DNA of 64,000 bases, taken from NCBI GenBank assembly GCA_965153455.1, contig OZ234502.1, positions 1,777,267 to 1,841,266 on the forward strand. Reading direction: 5' to 3'. Shown here one piece after another: positions 33,004-45,454 of the stretch (positions are counted from its first letter, which is position 1; each line of letters opens with the position of its first letter). The notes beneath the pieces are model-generated. The model made no database searches and was not told the origin of the DNA. It saw nothing but the letters and a program-made list of their open reading frames with translations. The stretch comes from Sphagnum compactum. Its lineage: Eukaryota > Bryophyta > Sphagnopsida > Sphagnales. The position numbers and the translations under genes were made by a program.

Positions 33004-34853
33004 CTAATGATTAAATATGACTGTTTTGAAGTTCATAAGCTTTTCACATATTTGCAAGAAGGAAGGCCGATTACATGGCTCTGTATCCCAACATCCGACA
33101 ATCAAATCTTGCAGATCTACTGGGCAATACTCTGGTAAAGGTGGTCTTACCCCTTGCAAAATTGTTGACAAGAGATCAGTTCTCTGAAATTCAGGAACTG
33201 GATATGGACACTCCCCTGTGAGAAGTTCTGCACAAGTTATGCCATAACTGTACACATCTGCTTTGAGTGCATCAACTCGGTTGCTTATCCATTCCTCCGC
33301 CTCCTGTGTAGTGCACCCAACAGATAAGTACACATTTTAGGACAACCGTAGTCGAGACAAGTGAGGTAGTTGCCTATCTATCTAGTTCCTTGATCTGGCC
33401 TAGTTCAATCTTGGACTATGTTCACCATGTCAAGTACTTCTAATCTACATACCCTTGTGCAGCAGTTGTTTGAAACTTGGAACAGCTCAGGTGCCCTGTA
33501 CTGTGTTGTTCCGATGTTTGCTGTGTGCTGTGTACATGTTGAGGAGCTCAATGTGCTTAATGGCTTGGCTTCCCCAAAGTCAACTAGTTTCACATCAACA
33601 TAACCCTGATCTGCCAGCTCTGGGACTGATGCAGGAGTTGCAACAGTGTTGGAGGGTTTTATATCCAGATGGGCCACTCCCTTTCCATGCATGTACTTCA
33701 AGGCCCTTGCCAACTGAAGCATGATGTCCACTACTACTGGCAAGGAGAATGGCACCTTGTGGTTGGGATGGTCTGACATTCTCTTGTCCATCCATTTGCG
33801 AAGGTCTGTAGACATGAGCTCCATCACTATGGAGCATGCTTTTGTGTTCTTTGTGCAACAGACCAGTTGTGTTATGTTGGGGTGCTTGAGGCTTGTCCAA
33901 ATGGCTGCCTCTTTTCTGAATTCTGTGTACCACTCTGTAGCAGCTGGGAATGTTTTCATTGCACAGTCTAGTTCCCACCATGATGTCTTATAGACCTTTC
34001 CATGAGTACCGTGTCCCAATTCCTCCATCACTGGCAGCGCATTGTCACCTTCTGTGTCCCACAGAAGCAATGGCAAGTCTCCCTCAACAGCCCAGTCCCT
34101 AACATGCTGGGAGTACCTCTCCAATAAACACTGTCGTATGGCATCATCATGCTTCTGGAAACTTGAATGGTGCTGCTTGGATTGTGTCAAGTTTTCTAAG
34201 AGCTCTCTTTTGTCTAAGTCTGCTTCAGTTCCAAGGGAATGATCTTCTTGCAACCAGTTGAGGTTCTCGCTGTTTCCTACACATAAAATCTCCTGGCTTG
34301 TGCTCATGTGAGACCTAAGGGTCACATTTAGTATGTGTGTGCACCACTTCAAATCCTGGAAAATCTCAACAAAAGCCTCCTCATTGCCTGCTTGCAGGAC
34401 TGCTGCTCTCAACCAGCTGAACTCACTCCTGTAGGACTCCTGCACCAGTACATTGGCCCTTTGTACTACCCGTAGCAGATGTTGCAAAGTGAGGGTAGCC
34501 CCTGGTATGGTCTGCAGATTCTGATGTTCCTGCAAAAGCCTAACCTTCATATTTGATAGTTCGTTTGCCAGGTGACAACACTGCCGCCTGTTGAGTACCA
34601 CAAATTTCTTCACATCACCACCCTCGTTGTCAAAGTACTTGGTCCGGTGCAGCACAGTATCTATGCCATCGATAACAAGATGACCCATCCTCAAAGATGA
34701 TTCTGCACAGTCTGTACTTTGGTTGAAATTTGCTCTCTTATCATCTTGTTTTACGATATCCTTGTTGTCTTCTGCCTTGACTGAAAAGAATAAACACACA
34801 TGACCATCAAACCCATGAGTACAAGAAGTTTTCACTTCAGCCTCCATCTCCAT
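33004..34853 (-). CDS. DUF1221-like protein kinase, right copy (two exons)
   Basis: Inverted twin of 9612-11443. Exon 1 is 34853-33453 and exon 2 is 33303-33004, with a 149-base intron differing by one visible base from the left intron. Predicted length is 566 residues. The glycine loop, catalytic lysine, HLD, DFG, APE and DVYSYG motifs are all kept. Differences from the left copy include G to D before VKKF, D to N (ENLNW), L to W (LRKWMD), a longer activation segment (PLSTLSSSTCTQ in place of PLTCTQ), and in exon 2 A to D and R to G near LIVGCW. The extra serines and threonines could be phosphorylation sites. No stop or frameshift is visible, so both copies look functional. The genes converge, with their 3' ends about 21.6 kb apart. 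Confidence 0.85.
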
Positions 34854-34931
34854 GTCATAGTGAATCTTAGGATGGAAAGCAATTCTGGGATGGATAGAAG
34901 GAGAGATGACCCTTTGTAATGTCAAGCACAA

Positions 34932-36590
34932 CTAAGAGCCACTAGATGTTGCATTGCAAGCCCTGGGATGTTCATTCCTGTTATTACTGACAAAAAATTG
35001 CAACAGTTCTCCACTTTGCAGTGTTCACATTGTCTTGAGCTATGTCCAATTTGGCAATAGCTCCTGGTTCAAAATAGTTCTGCCTGACCTCTACTCCCTC
35101 ATGATCAAGAGATGCAAGTTACATTCCAGTATTCCATTCCAAGTCTGGTACTGCCCAGGAGGGGCTTTGTTGATACTAGATAGCCATCTCCAGAACTTCC
35201 ATCCGAGAAACCACATGAGCATCAGCATGGACTTCCATCAGTTGTAAGCCTATGGATTCCAACTCTTAAACATGATGCAACGTAACTTCCAAGTAATAGA
35301 CAACAGATCTTCATTTTGTCTGGATGATGTGCATCAAAAACCAAGTTCTAGTAAATGTTCATAGCACATGAATGCAAGAGGGTCATAGTGCACCAGCCAA
35401 GTTGAGATGTGTTTCCAGCATATCTAACCCATCACTACTGGCAAAAATGCCAAGAAGAACAATCAGCTGTGTCAAATGTGGATCAGATAACAGCCGCTGA
35501 AAGCTCGAGTCTGGGGTTAGCTTGGCCATTGCTTCTGGAGAAGCCTTACTTCACCAAGGAGTTATGAGGACCAACTGTCTACCAACCAAATGATATTTGA
35601 GAATCACTTTGCCTGTTATGGCTCCTATATCCTTTTCAATGGCAGACACATTCACCACCATGTTGGGGGCAATGTGGTTGCCCATTCCTCCCCAATGTAC
35701 CTGGACACCCCTAAATTTCCACACTGGAATGACTGATTTACCCATCTACCCTGTTGTAGCTGGGCTGGCTACCATTGAAAGCAAAATTGAATGCATGAAA
35801 AATTATTTGATACCATTGTTCTGAGGCATAAGCTTTGATACAATCATGAGCTTGAGTGTTTCAGACTCAACATCAGTATATTCTTCACCAATCCAATGAA
35901 ATCTTCCCATGAACACATTGTAAAGATTGAACAAAATATAAGCTTGTTCGAGCAAATTGTGTAACTCTAACGAGGCAATGTGACCAGGTGAGGAGGGTTT
36001 GACTCTTGGATAGAAAAGGCACCAAAGTACGAAGCTCTATGTAACACAAATACCAAATGGAAAACATCAAATCGCTCTAGCTTATGATACAAGGTTCAAA
36101 GCTACAATGTGGGAAACAAATACTATCTCTTGGGTGCAGTCAAGAAAAAGAAGTCAATAATAACAGTGACAGGTGCTTGTGACAAGAACCACCATCAATG
36201 TACCCCACAAACGTATGACTTAAGCAACATTCTGCAAGAACAGGATGCAAGCTTCTAAAGGTCTCATACCTGGTTTACTTCGACTGGTATGAAGAGATTG
36301 AAAGGAAGGCACAACATCCTGTGCACAGTCGCACCAATTAGTGATTGCAACAAATTCCTTTCTGCCAGTGTAAACCAACTGTATTGATATGTGATAACAT
36401 TTTCTGCTCTGTATGTCTCAAAAGACTTACCACAATGGCAATGACAAGTCCAATTGTCCACTTGTGAACTAGATGCACATATGTTTGGAGCCTGTTTCTA
36501 AGGTGCGCAGGTTGCATATCTGCATCACCACAATGTACACAAGATAATGCAACCGAAAGTAAAGGTATAAACAGCTCTTTTATGTTCAAG
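34932..36590 (-). other. Right-arm region upstream of kinase with eroding exon-like segments
   Basis: Counterpart of 7874-9533. It contains the open 35551-35745 segment, the frameshifted counterpart of 8934-9131 (deletions near 35352 and 35390), the counterpart of 8461-8694 (about 35810-36003) and that of 7930-8194 (about 36264-36540). Which of these belong to a transcript cannot be told from sequence alone. Confidence 0.35.
35551..35745 (-). other. Intact right-arm counterpart of the nonsense-bearing segment
   Basis: An open frame of 64 codons beginning MGKSVIPVWKFRGVQVHWGG and ending LVLITPW. The left copy at 8718-8912 carries a TGA at codon 20. It sits between other exon-like segments upstream of the kinase. 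No domain recognised. Confidence 0.3.
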
Positions 36591-37342
36591 AGAAAGATGT
36601 CATATATGCATTGACATCAAGGAATGATTATGTCTTGTAGCCATGACCAAATTATCATGCAAACATAAACTATGACCTAGGGGGAGGTGGGCGGAGGGGA
36701 AGGGGTCAGTCGAACTTATGTATAATTGACATGAGCTCAAAATAAGATATTTGTTTAGTACTTTGGAGGTGAATTTAGTAAATATTTAGAAAATGATTTA
36801 TGCTTGTAAAAATATTTAACAATAAGGCATTTGAAAATATGCAAAATCTACACAAAATATTATAGACGTTCAAAAAGAAAGTAGCGACTCAAATTAAATA
36901 TATTTGCATTTATAAAAAAAAAGTATTTTATTAATTATAAAAAAATTCATATTTATTAGTAAATTTTAGTGACGATGATTCATTGGAGCTAGTTTAGGTA
37001 GGATGACTAAGGGGTTCCATAATATTTTGTGCTATCAAATTCCAGCCTAGAATTTATTTAATCTATTCCCAAGTAAAAAGGCATGAAAATGAAAATGTGT
37101 CTTTTCAGATCTGTGTATTTTTAAAGGTTTTTTTTCAATAACATATTCACAAGTAGATTTTCAATACCTTCTCTAACAATTTGCATTCAATTTCTTTTCA
37201 ATTGAATCTGAATTCAATTCAAGCTGCATGCAATGTGACTCAATATTTTCCTTCAAATGAAATTTAATTTCTACAAAATCAGTTCATTTTTTCCATCAAT
37301 TGATTGCTTGATAGACACTGGTACTCTGCAGCAGCATGAAGC

Positions 37343-38230
37343 TTCCAATGAATCCGTCCCGTCATCCATCCAAACAGAACAAATATATTTTTTTAAAAGA
37401 AAAAAAACTAGAAAAGAAATAAAAACAGAAAAACACTTTAACAATTGGAAACTTTTTGTAAACACTTAAACATGAAACAAAAAAGGGAAATACAGTAAAA
37501 TAATCTTAAAAGAAAATTAAAAAATAGATGACAAAAAATAAGAAACAAAACAGAGAGCAAAAGAAAGAGAAAAAAAACCATACTTGAAAAAAAAAAGAGG
37601 TTTGTCTTCTTTCTCCAAACTTCAAACCTGCATCTAATCAAACAAAAATAAAAAAGTTTTTTTAAATTATTTTTATTATAAAACATATTATTAGAAAAAC
37701 TAGAAATTTTTTGGAAAAGAAAGTAGAAACTAAATAAATAAATAAACGCATAAAAATAAAAATAAAAATGAAGATAGACAAAATAAGAATAGAAAAAATT
37801 AAAACATGAAACAAACATAAACAAAAAAAAAGTAAAAACACAAAAACTATAAAAAAGGAATGGAAACAAATGAAACAAGGAAAGGGAAATACAGTAAAAT
37901 CATTTGAAAAGAAAAAAAATTACAAAAAAGAAGAAACCAAATAAAGAGTAGAAAATAAGAAAAAGTAAAACTTATAATAATGAAGAAAAACCCTACTTGA
38001 AAAAGAATGAGGTGTGTCTTCTTTCTCCAAACTTCAAACTTGCATCCAAATAAACAAAAATACAAAAGTGAAAAAGAAACACTTTATTTTTATTATACAA
38101 AATGAAAATAAAAACAGAAAACACATAAAAATAAAAAATAAAAAAGATAATTTTTTTTAAAAAAAAACAAAAACATGAACCAAACATTGTTGAAATAACA
38201 CACCTGTGCATTAGGCACGGGGTTCAAACT
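37343..38230. mobile_element. A-rich insertion private to the right arm
   Basis: The left arm lacks these about 888 bases, having only about 8 bases at the equivalent point near 7120. The insertion is very A-rich on the plus strand and contains an internal direct repeat of about 410 bases: GTCTTCTTTCTCCAAACTTC and GGGAAATACAGTAAAAT each occur twice. One edge carries GGCACGGGGTTCAAACT, which resembles a Pol III B box. It may be an element insertion followed by tandem duplication. No clean target-site duplication was found. Confidence 0.6.
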
Positions 38231-38726
38231 ATGTATATAAAAACAATCTCATTATTAAATAAATAATAAAATCATACTCTTGGGAGGGTACCAAACAGAA
38301 ACAAAGAGTGAATGCCCCCCCCAGACCTTGACAACAGCATAAGATGAAAACAGAGTTGGACAATGGGCTCCTTTTGCCAAAAATTTCATACCTGGATTCT
38401 GTTGAGTGGCATTCATTATCCAAATTGAATTGTCCATGTTACAAAAAACAACCACAGCATTGTGAGAGATGGAACTGAAGGCAGAAGGATCTCATAGCAT
38501 TAGGAGAGGTACAAATGATTCAGAACCACCAGAGATCTCGAGATCCACCAGAGACAACACTCCCATGGAAAGATCTGAATTGAGCAATTCTGACAATGAA
38601 ATTTCGTACAGTAATTCCGCAACTAAATTTTCCCTCGATTTCCGATGGTGTCTGTCCACCACAAACTGCGTTTCTCCACAATGAGTGCTATAAACAAGTA
38701 AGAGGAAGTCAGAGGATGATTACCCT

Positions 38727-38881
38727 GCATCTCTTCGAGGGTTCAATACGGGAGTGCTCGGGATTGATAAGGAAGCGCGTGTCCTCCGCTGTATCTTGCT
38801 CCTGATCACGATGGCCGCTTGAAGGTCTAATCTCGTCCCCGACCTCAGCGTTTCGTGCAGGAGAATTGTTGTGCGTCATCG
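38727..38881 (-). other. Candidate first exon, right copy
   Basis: Counterpart of 6458-6612 with the ATG, frame length and GT donor preserved. Visible changes are E to G, L to P and N to D. It lies next to the shorter GC-rich block of the right arm. The same doubt applies: it may be a first exon or a chance open frame in a GC-rich island. Confidence 0.33.
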
Positions 38882-38929
38882 CGATAGCTCAAATTCAGCA
38901 ATTCCGATTTCGGGCGGCCAGACGAGTTT

Positions 38930-39720
38930 CGGCTTCAGCACTTCAGGAAAGTGGCGGTTTCGGCCGTGATGAAAACTCCCGAAAGAGGGAGCTGGCGCGA
39001 CAGCAGCGGTGATGAAAACTCCCGAAAGAGGGAGCTGGCAGGTCGCGCTTCAGCACTTCAGGAAAGTGGAAATTGGAAACTCGTCCTGCGAAGCACCCTC
39101 TTTAACCCCACCGCGGCCAGACGGGAAACGGCCCCACCTTCAGCACTTCAGGAAGTGGAAATTGGAAACTCGTCTGGCCACTTGGCGGGTCGCGCTTCAG
39201 CACTTCAGGAAAGTGGAAATTGTGCATTCTTCAGCTTTGTGCGGAGCTGAAGAATGCACACGGCAACGGCCCCACCTTCAGCAAATTGGGCATTCTGCGA
39301 AAGAACGCACAAATTTGCTGAAGGTGGGGCCGTTGCCCGGCGAAAGAACGCACAATTGTGCGAAGCTGAAGAAGAATGCCGAATTTGCTAAAGGTGGGGC
39401 CGTTGCCCGTCTGCCGAATGTGTGCGTTCTTTCGCAGAATGCACAATTTGCTGAAGGTGGGGCCGTTGCCCGGCGAAAGAACGCACAATTGTGCGAAGCT
39501 GAAGAAGAATGCACAATTTGCTGAAGGTGGGGCCGTTTCCCGTCTGGCCGCGGTGGGGTTAAAGAGGGCGCTTCGCGGGACGGGCGAGACGGCCGTCGTG
39601 CCTGGGAAGTGTTTCGGGCAGGAAGAAAGGACGGGTAAGGGGTACGGCGAAAATTTGCAAAAGCTGAAGAATGCACAATTGGTTTGGTCTACCCGTTTTT
39701 ACTTCCCCGCGTACTTTTGC
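38930..39720. repeat. GC-rich repeat block (right arm)
   Basis: Shorter counterpart of 4930-6430. It has one copy of the 170-base GC-rich unit (about 39525-39690) instead of three, and a private tandem array at 39240-39530 built on GGTGGGGCCGTTGCCCGGCG and AAAGAACGCACAATTGTGCG. The CCACTGGGTGATTC array of the left arm is absent. Long open frames here are artefacts of GC-rich repeats. Confidence 0.75.
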
Positions 39721-42240
39721 CATCCTGACTTCTCGTTTCGTCTCCATTTTGGGGTACTGTTTCCATCCTGACTTCTCACTTCGTCCCCCAATTAAGTCTG
39801 TATTACTTTTACTGATAACTCTAATGTGAACGTTTTGGCATCCTCAAAACCTAGGCTAATTTCACAATAAGTTCTATCTTTCAAAGGCTAATTAATAATA
39901 TGCCTCACACTGAGAGGATCTAACAGCTCTAGTACCTTTTCAGCCTCGGCAGTAACTAAAGTATTTTAGAAATTGTTAAATTCATGTTAAAAATTATTTA
40001 TTTGAGAAATGTCAAAATTTAAGGAAATTGCAACAGAGGGATAATTAGTAGAAACTAGGAGCTTCTTCATAGTAGAGCAGGTATTCAATAATTGACAACA
40101 TTTTATAATTTAGTTGAACATTAAGTCTCTCCATTTCTGTTTTGTTTTTTTTAAAGTAAGAAAAAATGATACAAAAGGTCTCATTGTGTTATAGGTCGAG
40201 AGAGTCAGGAGAACACCCTGAAGAAGGAGTCTATATTTATTGCCAGAATTCAATAGTGTTTTAAAGACTATCCAAATGGATTTCGAAAAATAAATTTGTC
40301 ATTTGGTACCCAAGTGCCAAATCTGAAAAGGTAATACCATATACATGCATTGATGAGTTAATGGGTAGTTTCATGACTCCAAACTCAGCAGGACGACAAT
40401 CACCCTATGCAAAGAAAGAGGACAAATACCTTCTCCACATTCATAAATAACAGCCTCTTCGCCAAAAAGCTACTGCCTCTAATATGGTGTAGGCTCTATG
40501 CCTGTCAATTCAATGAAATTTAAGTCAATGTATGACAATTGAGGGGAAAGAAGGGGAGGGGGTAGATTAGGTGATGGGGCAATGAAAAGTGGGGAAGGTG
40601 TTTTGGGGCCAGGGGTTCATCAACAACCATGTGAATCAAGGTTAAGGGGAGATTGAGATTCAAGTTTATGCAATCCTAGCCATCTTATTGTGTTCAGGAG
40701 ACGATTATATTTGTCAAGTTTTCAAATAGTAGCAGTTTTCAAGAATCTATCGTAGCAGTACCGAAATATGATGAATTGAATGCAAATTGAAGGGGTTTGG
40801 TTAGTAAGGAGGTGGAAATGTGTGAGGAGGCCGTCAATAGGAGGATATCTAGGTGTAATCTAACGAGGCAAGAACATTTTTGACTATAAACAAGAGCATG
40901 GTAGGAACCAAGGGGGGCACAATGATTTTTGTTGGGAAATCATTTAAAGTAGAATCATGGACAAGAACATTTGCATCCAGTATTGTGGTCTGTGAGGAGG
41001 AATTTCAACTGTGTCATAAGGCTTTATTATGTCAATCTATGTATAAACCATGAATTATCGGATGTTGACAAGAGGATAATAAGTATGGCCATTTATCAAC
41101 ATGGATGTGAGGTTCACATAGTTTGCACATTGGAGATGGGAAAAGGGTAGGCTCAAATAGATGTTTCCAACAATTGCCCATATATTGAGCATTTCAAAAT
41201 GAAGTAGCTATGTTATTTGTGATGTTGAGACTAATGGGTGGATTTAAAAATGATTGGACAACAATCTATCTAAGGTGGGGTTGTTGAGTCATTTGTGAAT
41301 TGGGGGGGGTGGGAGGGGGGATTTCATGTATGATTTGATCAATGTGAGCAACGGGAAAGTGTCTATGTATATTTCAGATAGGGCATGGATGGAATCTTTG
41401 ACTTTGTATATCCTCTAGAAAAGTATGACATATGTGCATGAGATTATCAACATTTTAAAGAGGTGGGTAGTCATGTTGTATATTGGAAACAATTGTGTGT
41501 AAGATATATTTGTTTGGGTGGTGGTCACATGATGAAAGAGAATTCTTATAATTTGACGCTTTGTCCTCTCCTGACTATTTCACAAGGTCATGAAATTTTA
41601 TTGGCCCAGGGATATTGTGTTGAGAATCATTATAGAGTATAGTCCCTTCAAGGGATTTTAACCCCTAGAAACTAAGTGAGATGATTCATTTTAATTTGGT
41701 TGGAAAAAATTCACATTCATATTTTGACATTTTGTTTTCTCTGTCACCTCCTCAAATGTGCACCCAGTCCCTAAGTGACTTTGTTCACAAATTCATAACC
41801 CCCAAAAATAAATATGAAACTATTTTTTCCAAAAATGGTTATGGTACCCATCATACACAAAAATTTCATGTAATTCTTTCAAAATGTGACACTGTGATTG
41901 AAAACATTCATATTTTCTTTTGGTTTGAGCAAATGTGAAGAATAAATATGAAAAGGGAATATTTGATCACTTTTAAAAAAGAAAAAGTCATCAAATTTAC
42001 AAAAAAATGAAAATCATGTTGAAACATTTCCCTGTTGGTTTTGATTTGGTAACAATGTTTTAAGTGTTTAAATAAGTTCCTAGAACATGTCATCATTTAA
42101 TGTGAGATCCCTTTTGGGTTCCTCATAATTGATGTGATGTTAAAAAATGAAAAAAATCATGATTTTCTTTAAAAAGAACAACATGAAGGTGTACATTAAA
42201 ATAACTTTTTAAAAAAAATCTCCCTTAGCTACGACCACAA
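39721..42240. other. Non-coding stretch of right arm
   Basis: Counterpart of 2384-4930. A G-rich run near 41299-41321 is longer than in the left arm and, with an in-frame TAG, breaks the frame that is open at 3124-3342. No gene supported. Confidence 0.4.
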
Positions 42241-42244
42241 TTTA

Positions 42245-42595
42245 TCATACAATATCAATTGTTAATATTAAATTAATGACAGGGCCATTGTGTATAACAC
42301 ACCTTGTTAAATAAGGTATGAAATGATGAGACTCTGGATTAAATGACTTGGGCACACGCATCAGTAGTCTTGGAAAATATCGAACACATTTCATGCAAAT
42401 TGCTTGTTGGTGAAGATATATAAGATAATTAAAGTGATATACATGTTCCATGAGTCTCTTGAGTAATAGGGTCAACGTTGAGAAAATCATGGCTTCAATT
42501 CCCCTCCTCCTGAAGGAACTTGACTGGACTTCCTCACTTTTCATTTTGTCAACTTGGTGAGGGAAAGTGTGACCAAGTTGCATGGAGGATGTCAT
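42245..42595 (-). other. Right-arm copy of the conserved 116-130 codon open frame
   Basis: Counterpart of 1991-2383, with the same C-terminus and several substitutions. See that entry: a readable SINE-like body is the likelier explanation. Confidence 0.2.
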
Positions 42596-44069
42596 TCCAG
42601 TGGCTTAATAAGGGGATGTAAATTTGGAGATGTAGATGCTTATCGGGAAAAAGATTTGAACTCAAAAACCTCCTACTCAATGAAGGAATTCTTAACCATA
42701 GCATTTATTTTATTTTATTTTTAAAAAACATGATGCCATATGTACAGAAAGCATTCATCATAACTTGGGTGTATAGTAAATTTGTTTGAGGAAACACTTA
42801 CTTGTCCTCCAATAACATCAAGCCAGCTGTCACATTTACTTGGTTGCTCCTATTTTTAGTGCTTGTCCCTTGTAAATGAGTTGGTAAGGGTACAATTAAT
42901 GTTAAACAATTTTTGTATTTAGAATAACCTTAAAAATATGGGGTTGATAAATTTAAAGCAAATAATCCAATGTTGTGGCATTTAAATGTTTAACATGTAA
43001 GTTGGAAAGTAATTGTCATATTGTTTGCCTGAACGTCCTATCAAAATAAGAGAATTCACATAAAGTCATGTGGAGATATTTCAAATTTCAGAGAAAAAGA
43101 AGATTTATCAAAATATGAAAAGTTTCATATTATTTCTCCAACCTTTATATAATTTTGGTTGCTCCTAAGGTTTATAACAACTACAATTTGAAATTGCTAA
43201 AATCCTCTTGCAAACTTTCTAATCATTAGTGTGGCTTTTGCAGTTTGGCCCAATTGTGAATTTGTCACCTAACTGATTTCTCCTTTCAAAACCAGTTTTT
43301 GTAATTTAGTTGAATTTTCAATGACAAAAAAAAATACTCAATACTCAATATCTCCCACATCTGAGGTCTAAATATTATAAAATTACCTCCATAAAATCCT
43401 GCTCATCAAGGGCTTTCCAACAATATGAAGATTTTGCCCTATTTTTTTTTTTAAATTCAATTTTACTGAATTTTCAATGAAAAACTTGTTCAATATTCAA
43501 TAACTCTTGCTTTTAGGTCTAAACATTACAAAACCACCTTGGTGCACCCAAACTCAATGGCCTTTGCAGAGCCTGGCAGGGGCCATATAGGAGGTATATT
43601 CACGGACGAAAAGTGCCATCCAAGTACATTAGGACTCCAGAGTACTTGACTGAACTATCTTTAGACTCTTTCCAAATTTTCAGTTTGTGTGTGTCAGCCT
43701 ATTGGTCTCAGGACAGGCCCCTCAACTAATGCAAGGGTCTGAAGATAGACCCTTTCTCTTATACTTATAAAGGTTAAGCCCTCTTGAAAGAAGAAGTGGA
43801 CATTGTGTAAGTCCCAAGACCCTACAAGATAAGTCCTCTCTTTCTCTTGAGACAGCACAGCAACATTTTTGCCAATAAATGTGCATGTTGTCTCAGCCCA
43901 TTCCTTTTGAGCAACTACTCTATTTGCTGCAACATTTTCTTCCCTATCAACTGGGATCAACCTTGTCTACCTTTGTGGTTTCTTTGATGGGCACAAAGGG
44001 TGTTTGGGCATGGACAGTAATACTCATAGTTGCACTTGAGTTTTTTTACATTCAAGTTGTTCTGATCTT

Positions 44070-44071
44070 TC

Positions 44072-44103
<32 letters not shown>

Positions 44104-44104
44104 G
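44070..44104 (-). repeat. CT microsatellite (right copy)
   Basis: A CT-rich run interrupted by TTT, the reverse-complement counterpart of 536-567 with a different repeat number. Confidence 0.85.
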
Positions 44105-44143
44105 GGGCTATGGAACTGTAGATATTCTGAGACATTGTGTTGT

Positions 44144-44659
44144 TCATTTTCTTTCACAATTTTCCTTTTGTAGTGTAGGATAGGACAAGGAATCAGCTGC
44201 CATCCTGAGAAAGTTTGGAGCTACCAATGACAAAGTGTTTGATGTAACAAACCCTGAATCCAAGATTGCATAAGAAGGATTATCTATTAGCTTTGTATGG
44301 CTCATGAGCCAGGAAACTTTCTGATTTATTGGCCTTACAATCAGGTTCACCACCAAACTGTGAACCAGAGGAGGCTCTAGACTCTGACCTATTCTTCTAT
44401 TGTGCAATGCAGAATGGGAAATATCCAAGCAGGATAATAAACTGCTTCCCGATATCACAGCAGCAATGCTGGTGGCCAGGAACAACCATGGTGTGGGAAG
44501 TACCAGCTCCTTGAGCATGTCCATGGCAGCATTCCTTCTCAATGGCCTTGCTAAAGAGCAAAGCACTGCATCTTGCTTCCACAAGCTACTGGCTAGGTAC
44601 ATTGAATTTTTGAAACCACTTTGCTGATTGATCCACAGCTCTGTAATAAAAAGATGCAC
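44144..44659 (-). CDS. Unidentified 171-codon frame crossing the outer edge of the right arm
   Basis: Starts MHLFITELWINQQSGFKNSM, has a hydrophobic stretch (PTPWLFLATSIAAVISGSSL) and ends SLSYPTLQKENCERK. The last 49 codons or so lie inside the duplicated arm and are also open in the left arm (about 350-494), where the upstream part is missing. No known domain seen, and overlapping plus-strand frames exist, so it may be antisense to an old element. Its value is as a marker of which copy lies in the original context. Confidence 0.25.
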   Translation of the reverse strand: MHLFITELWINQQSGFKNSMYLASSLWKQDAVLCSLARPLRRNAAMDMLKELVLPTPWLFLATSIAAVISGSSLLSCLDISHSALHNRRIGQSLEPPLVHSLVVNLIVRPINQKVSWLMSHTKLIDNPSYAILDSGFVTSNTLSLVAPNFLRMAADSLSYPTLQKENCERK

Positions 44660-45454
44660 ATCTATATACAGAGGACATGATGAGAAGACTGAGGACTTGG
44701 GATATCCATTTTATTGCCATAAACAACAAAGCATGATTGCAATAATGAATGAGAACTTCAAGTTTTTCAATCAATGTGCACTCTTCACAAATGAGGAGGA
44801 GATTTTAGCAATAAAAATATCAACCACCCCAAGCTTGAAAAACAGGCTCAAAAATCAAACTTTGGGATTATCAACCCTTTAGAATTTGGAAAAAAGTGGT
44901 CCAATGTGGAATTGATTTTCATCATTGATAAAAGAATGTTAATTCCAGCACATCATCATTGTCATTCCACTTCAAATGAAAATATGACAAGGCAAATAAG
45001 ATCTTCCAATCCAAATATGAAGCTCAAGCAACTGCCAAATTAACATTGTCAAACTCTGGCATTAAATTGGTCATTTCAAATGTTCAACCTAACACAAAAT
45101 TGGGGCCATGAGCCTTCTTTAAAATCAAGTAAATCATATGATTAAACTTTAACATATGGCTTTTACATTACATTTAGAACCATTTATAATCTTGGTATTG
45201 TTGTGTTGTAACTTTTTATGTTCAGGCATTGTTAAAGAAAAGTTGCAAATCTTTAAATGTAATACAACTGAAAATCCTTACTCCTACAAACAAAGGTTTG
45301 AAGAATTTCCAAACCTCCTTTTGTGATTATAGTAGCAAATTGTTTCTTATATGTAGGGCTTCAAGGAGGTTCATATTTGTTCATCCTCACATGTACATTA
45401 ATGCTTAAAATCTTGCTAGCTATGTGTTGCCCAAGTAGTGACTTGAAGCATCTT
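44660..45454. other. Spacer between right arm and the PPR locus
   Basis: AT-rich; no gene recognised. The boundary with the decayed DYW tail is placed where recognisable residues end. Confidence 0.4.

Larger units (their letters stand above)
31918..44290 (-). repeat. Right arm of giant inverted duplication
   Basis: Reverse-complement copy of 350-12520. It begins at TAGGTAGGGGATGG, ends at GGATTATCTATTAG, and contains every landmark of the left arm in reverse order: kinase, exon-like segments, GC-rich repeat block, SINE-like heads and CT microsatellite. It carries a private A-rich insertion (37343-38230) and a shorter GC-rich block. A reading frame entering from outside crosses its outer edge (44144-44659), which suggests that this side is nearer the original context. 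Confidence 0.93.

Noticed and set aside
37438-38211. Phe/Tyr-rich minus-strand frames of 72-146 codons
   Set aside because: They are poly-T translations of the A-rich insertion, not membrane proteins.
39009-39676. Frames of 99-171 codons in the right GC-rich block
   Set aside because: Same reason; they translate the repeated GCCGTTGCCCGGCGAAAG units.
350-44290. The whole 44 kb as one giant transposon with 12-kb terminal inverted repeats
   Set aside because: No terminal motif, no target-site duplication at the outer edges, no transposase between the arms, and a kinase gene inside the repeats. A segmental inverted duplication fits better.
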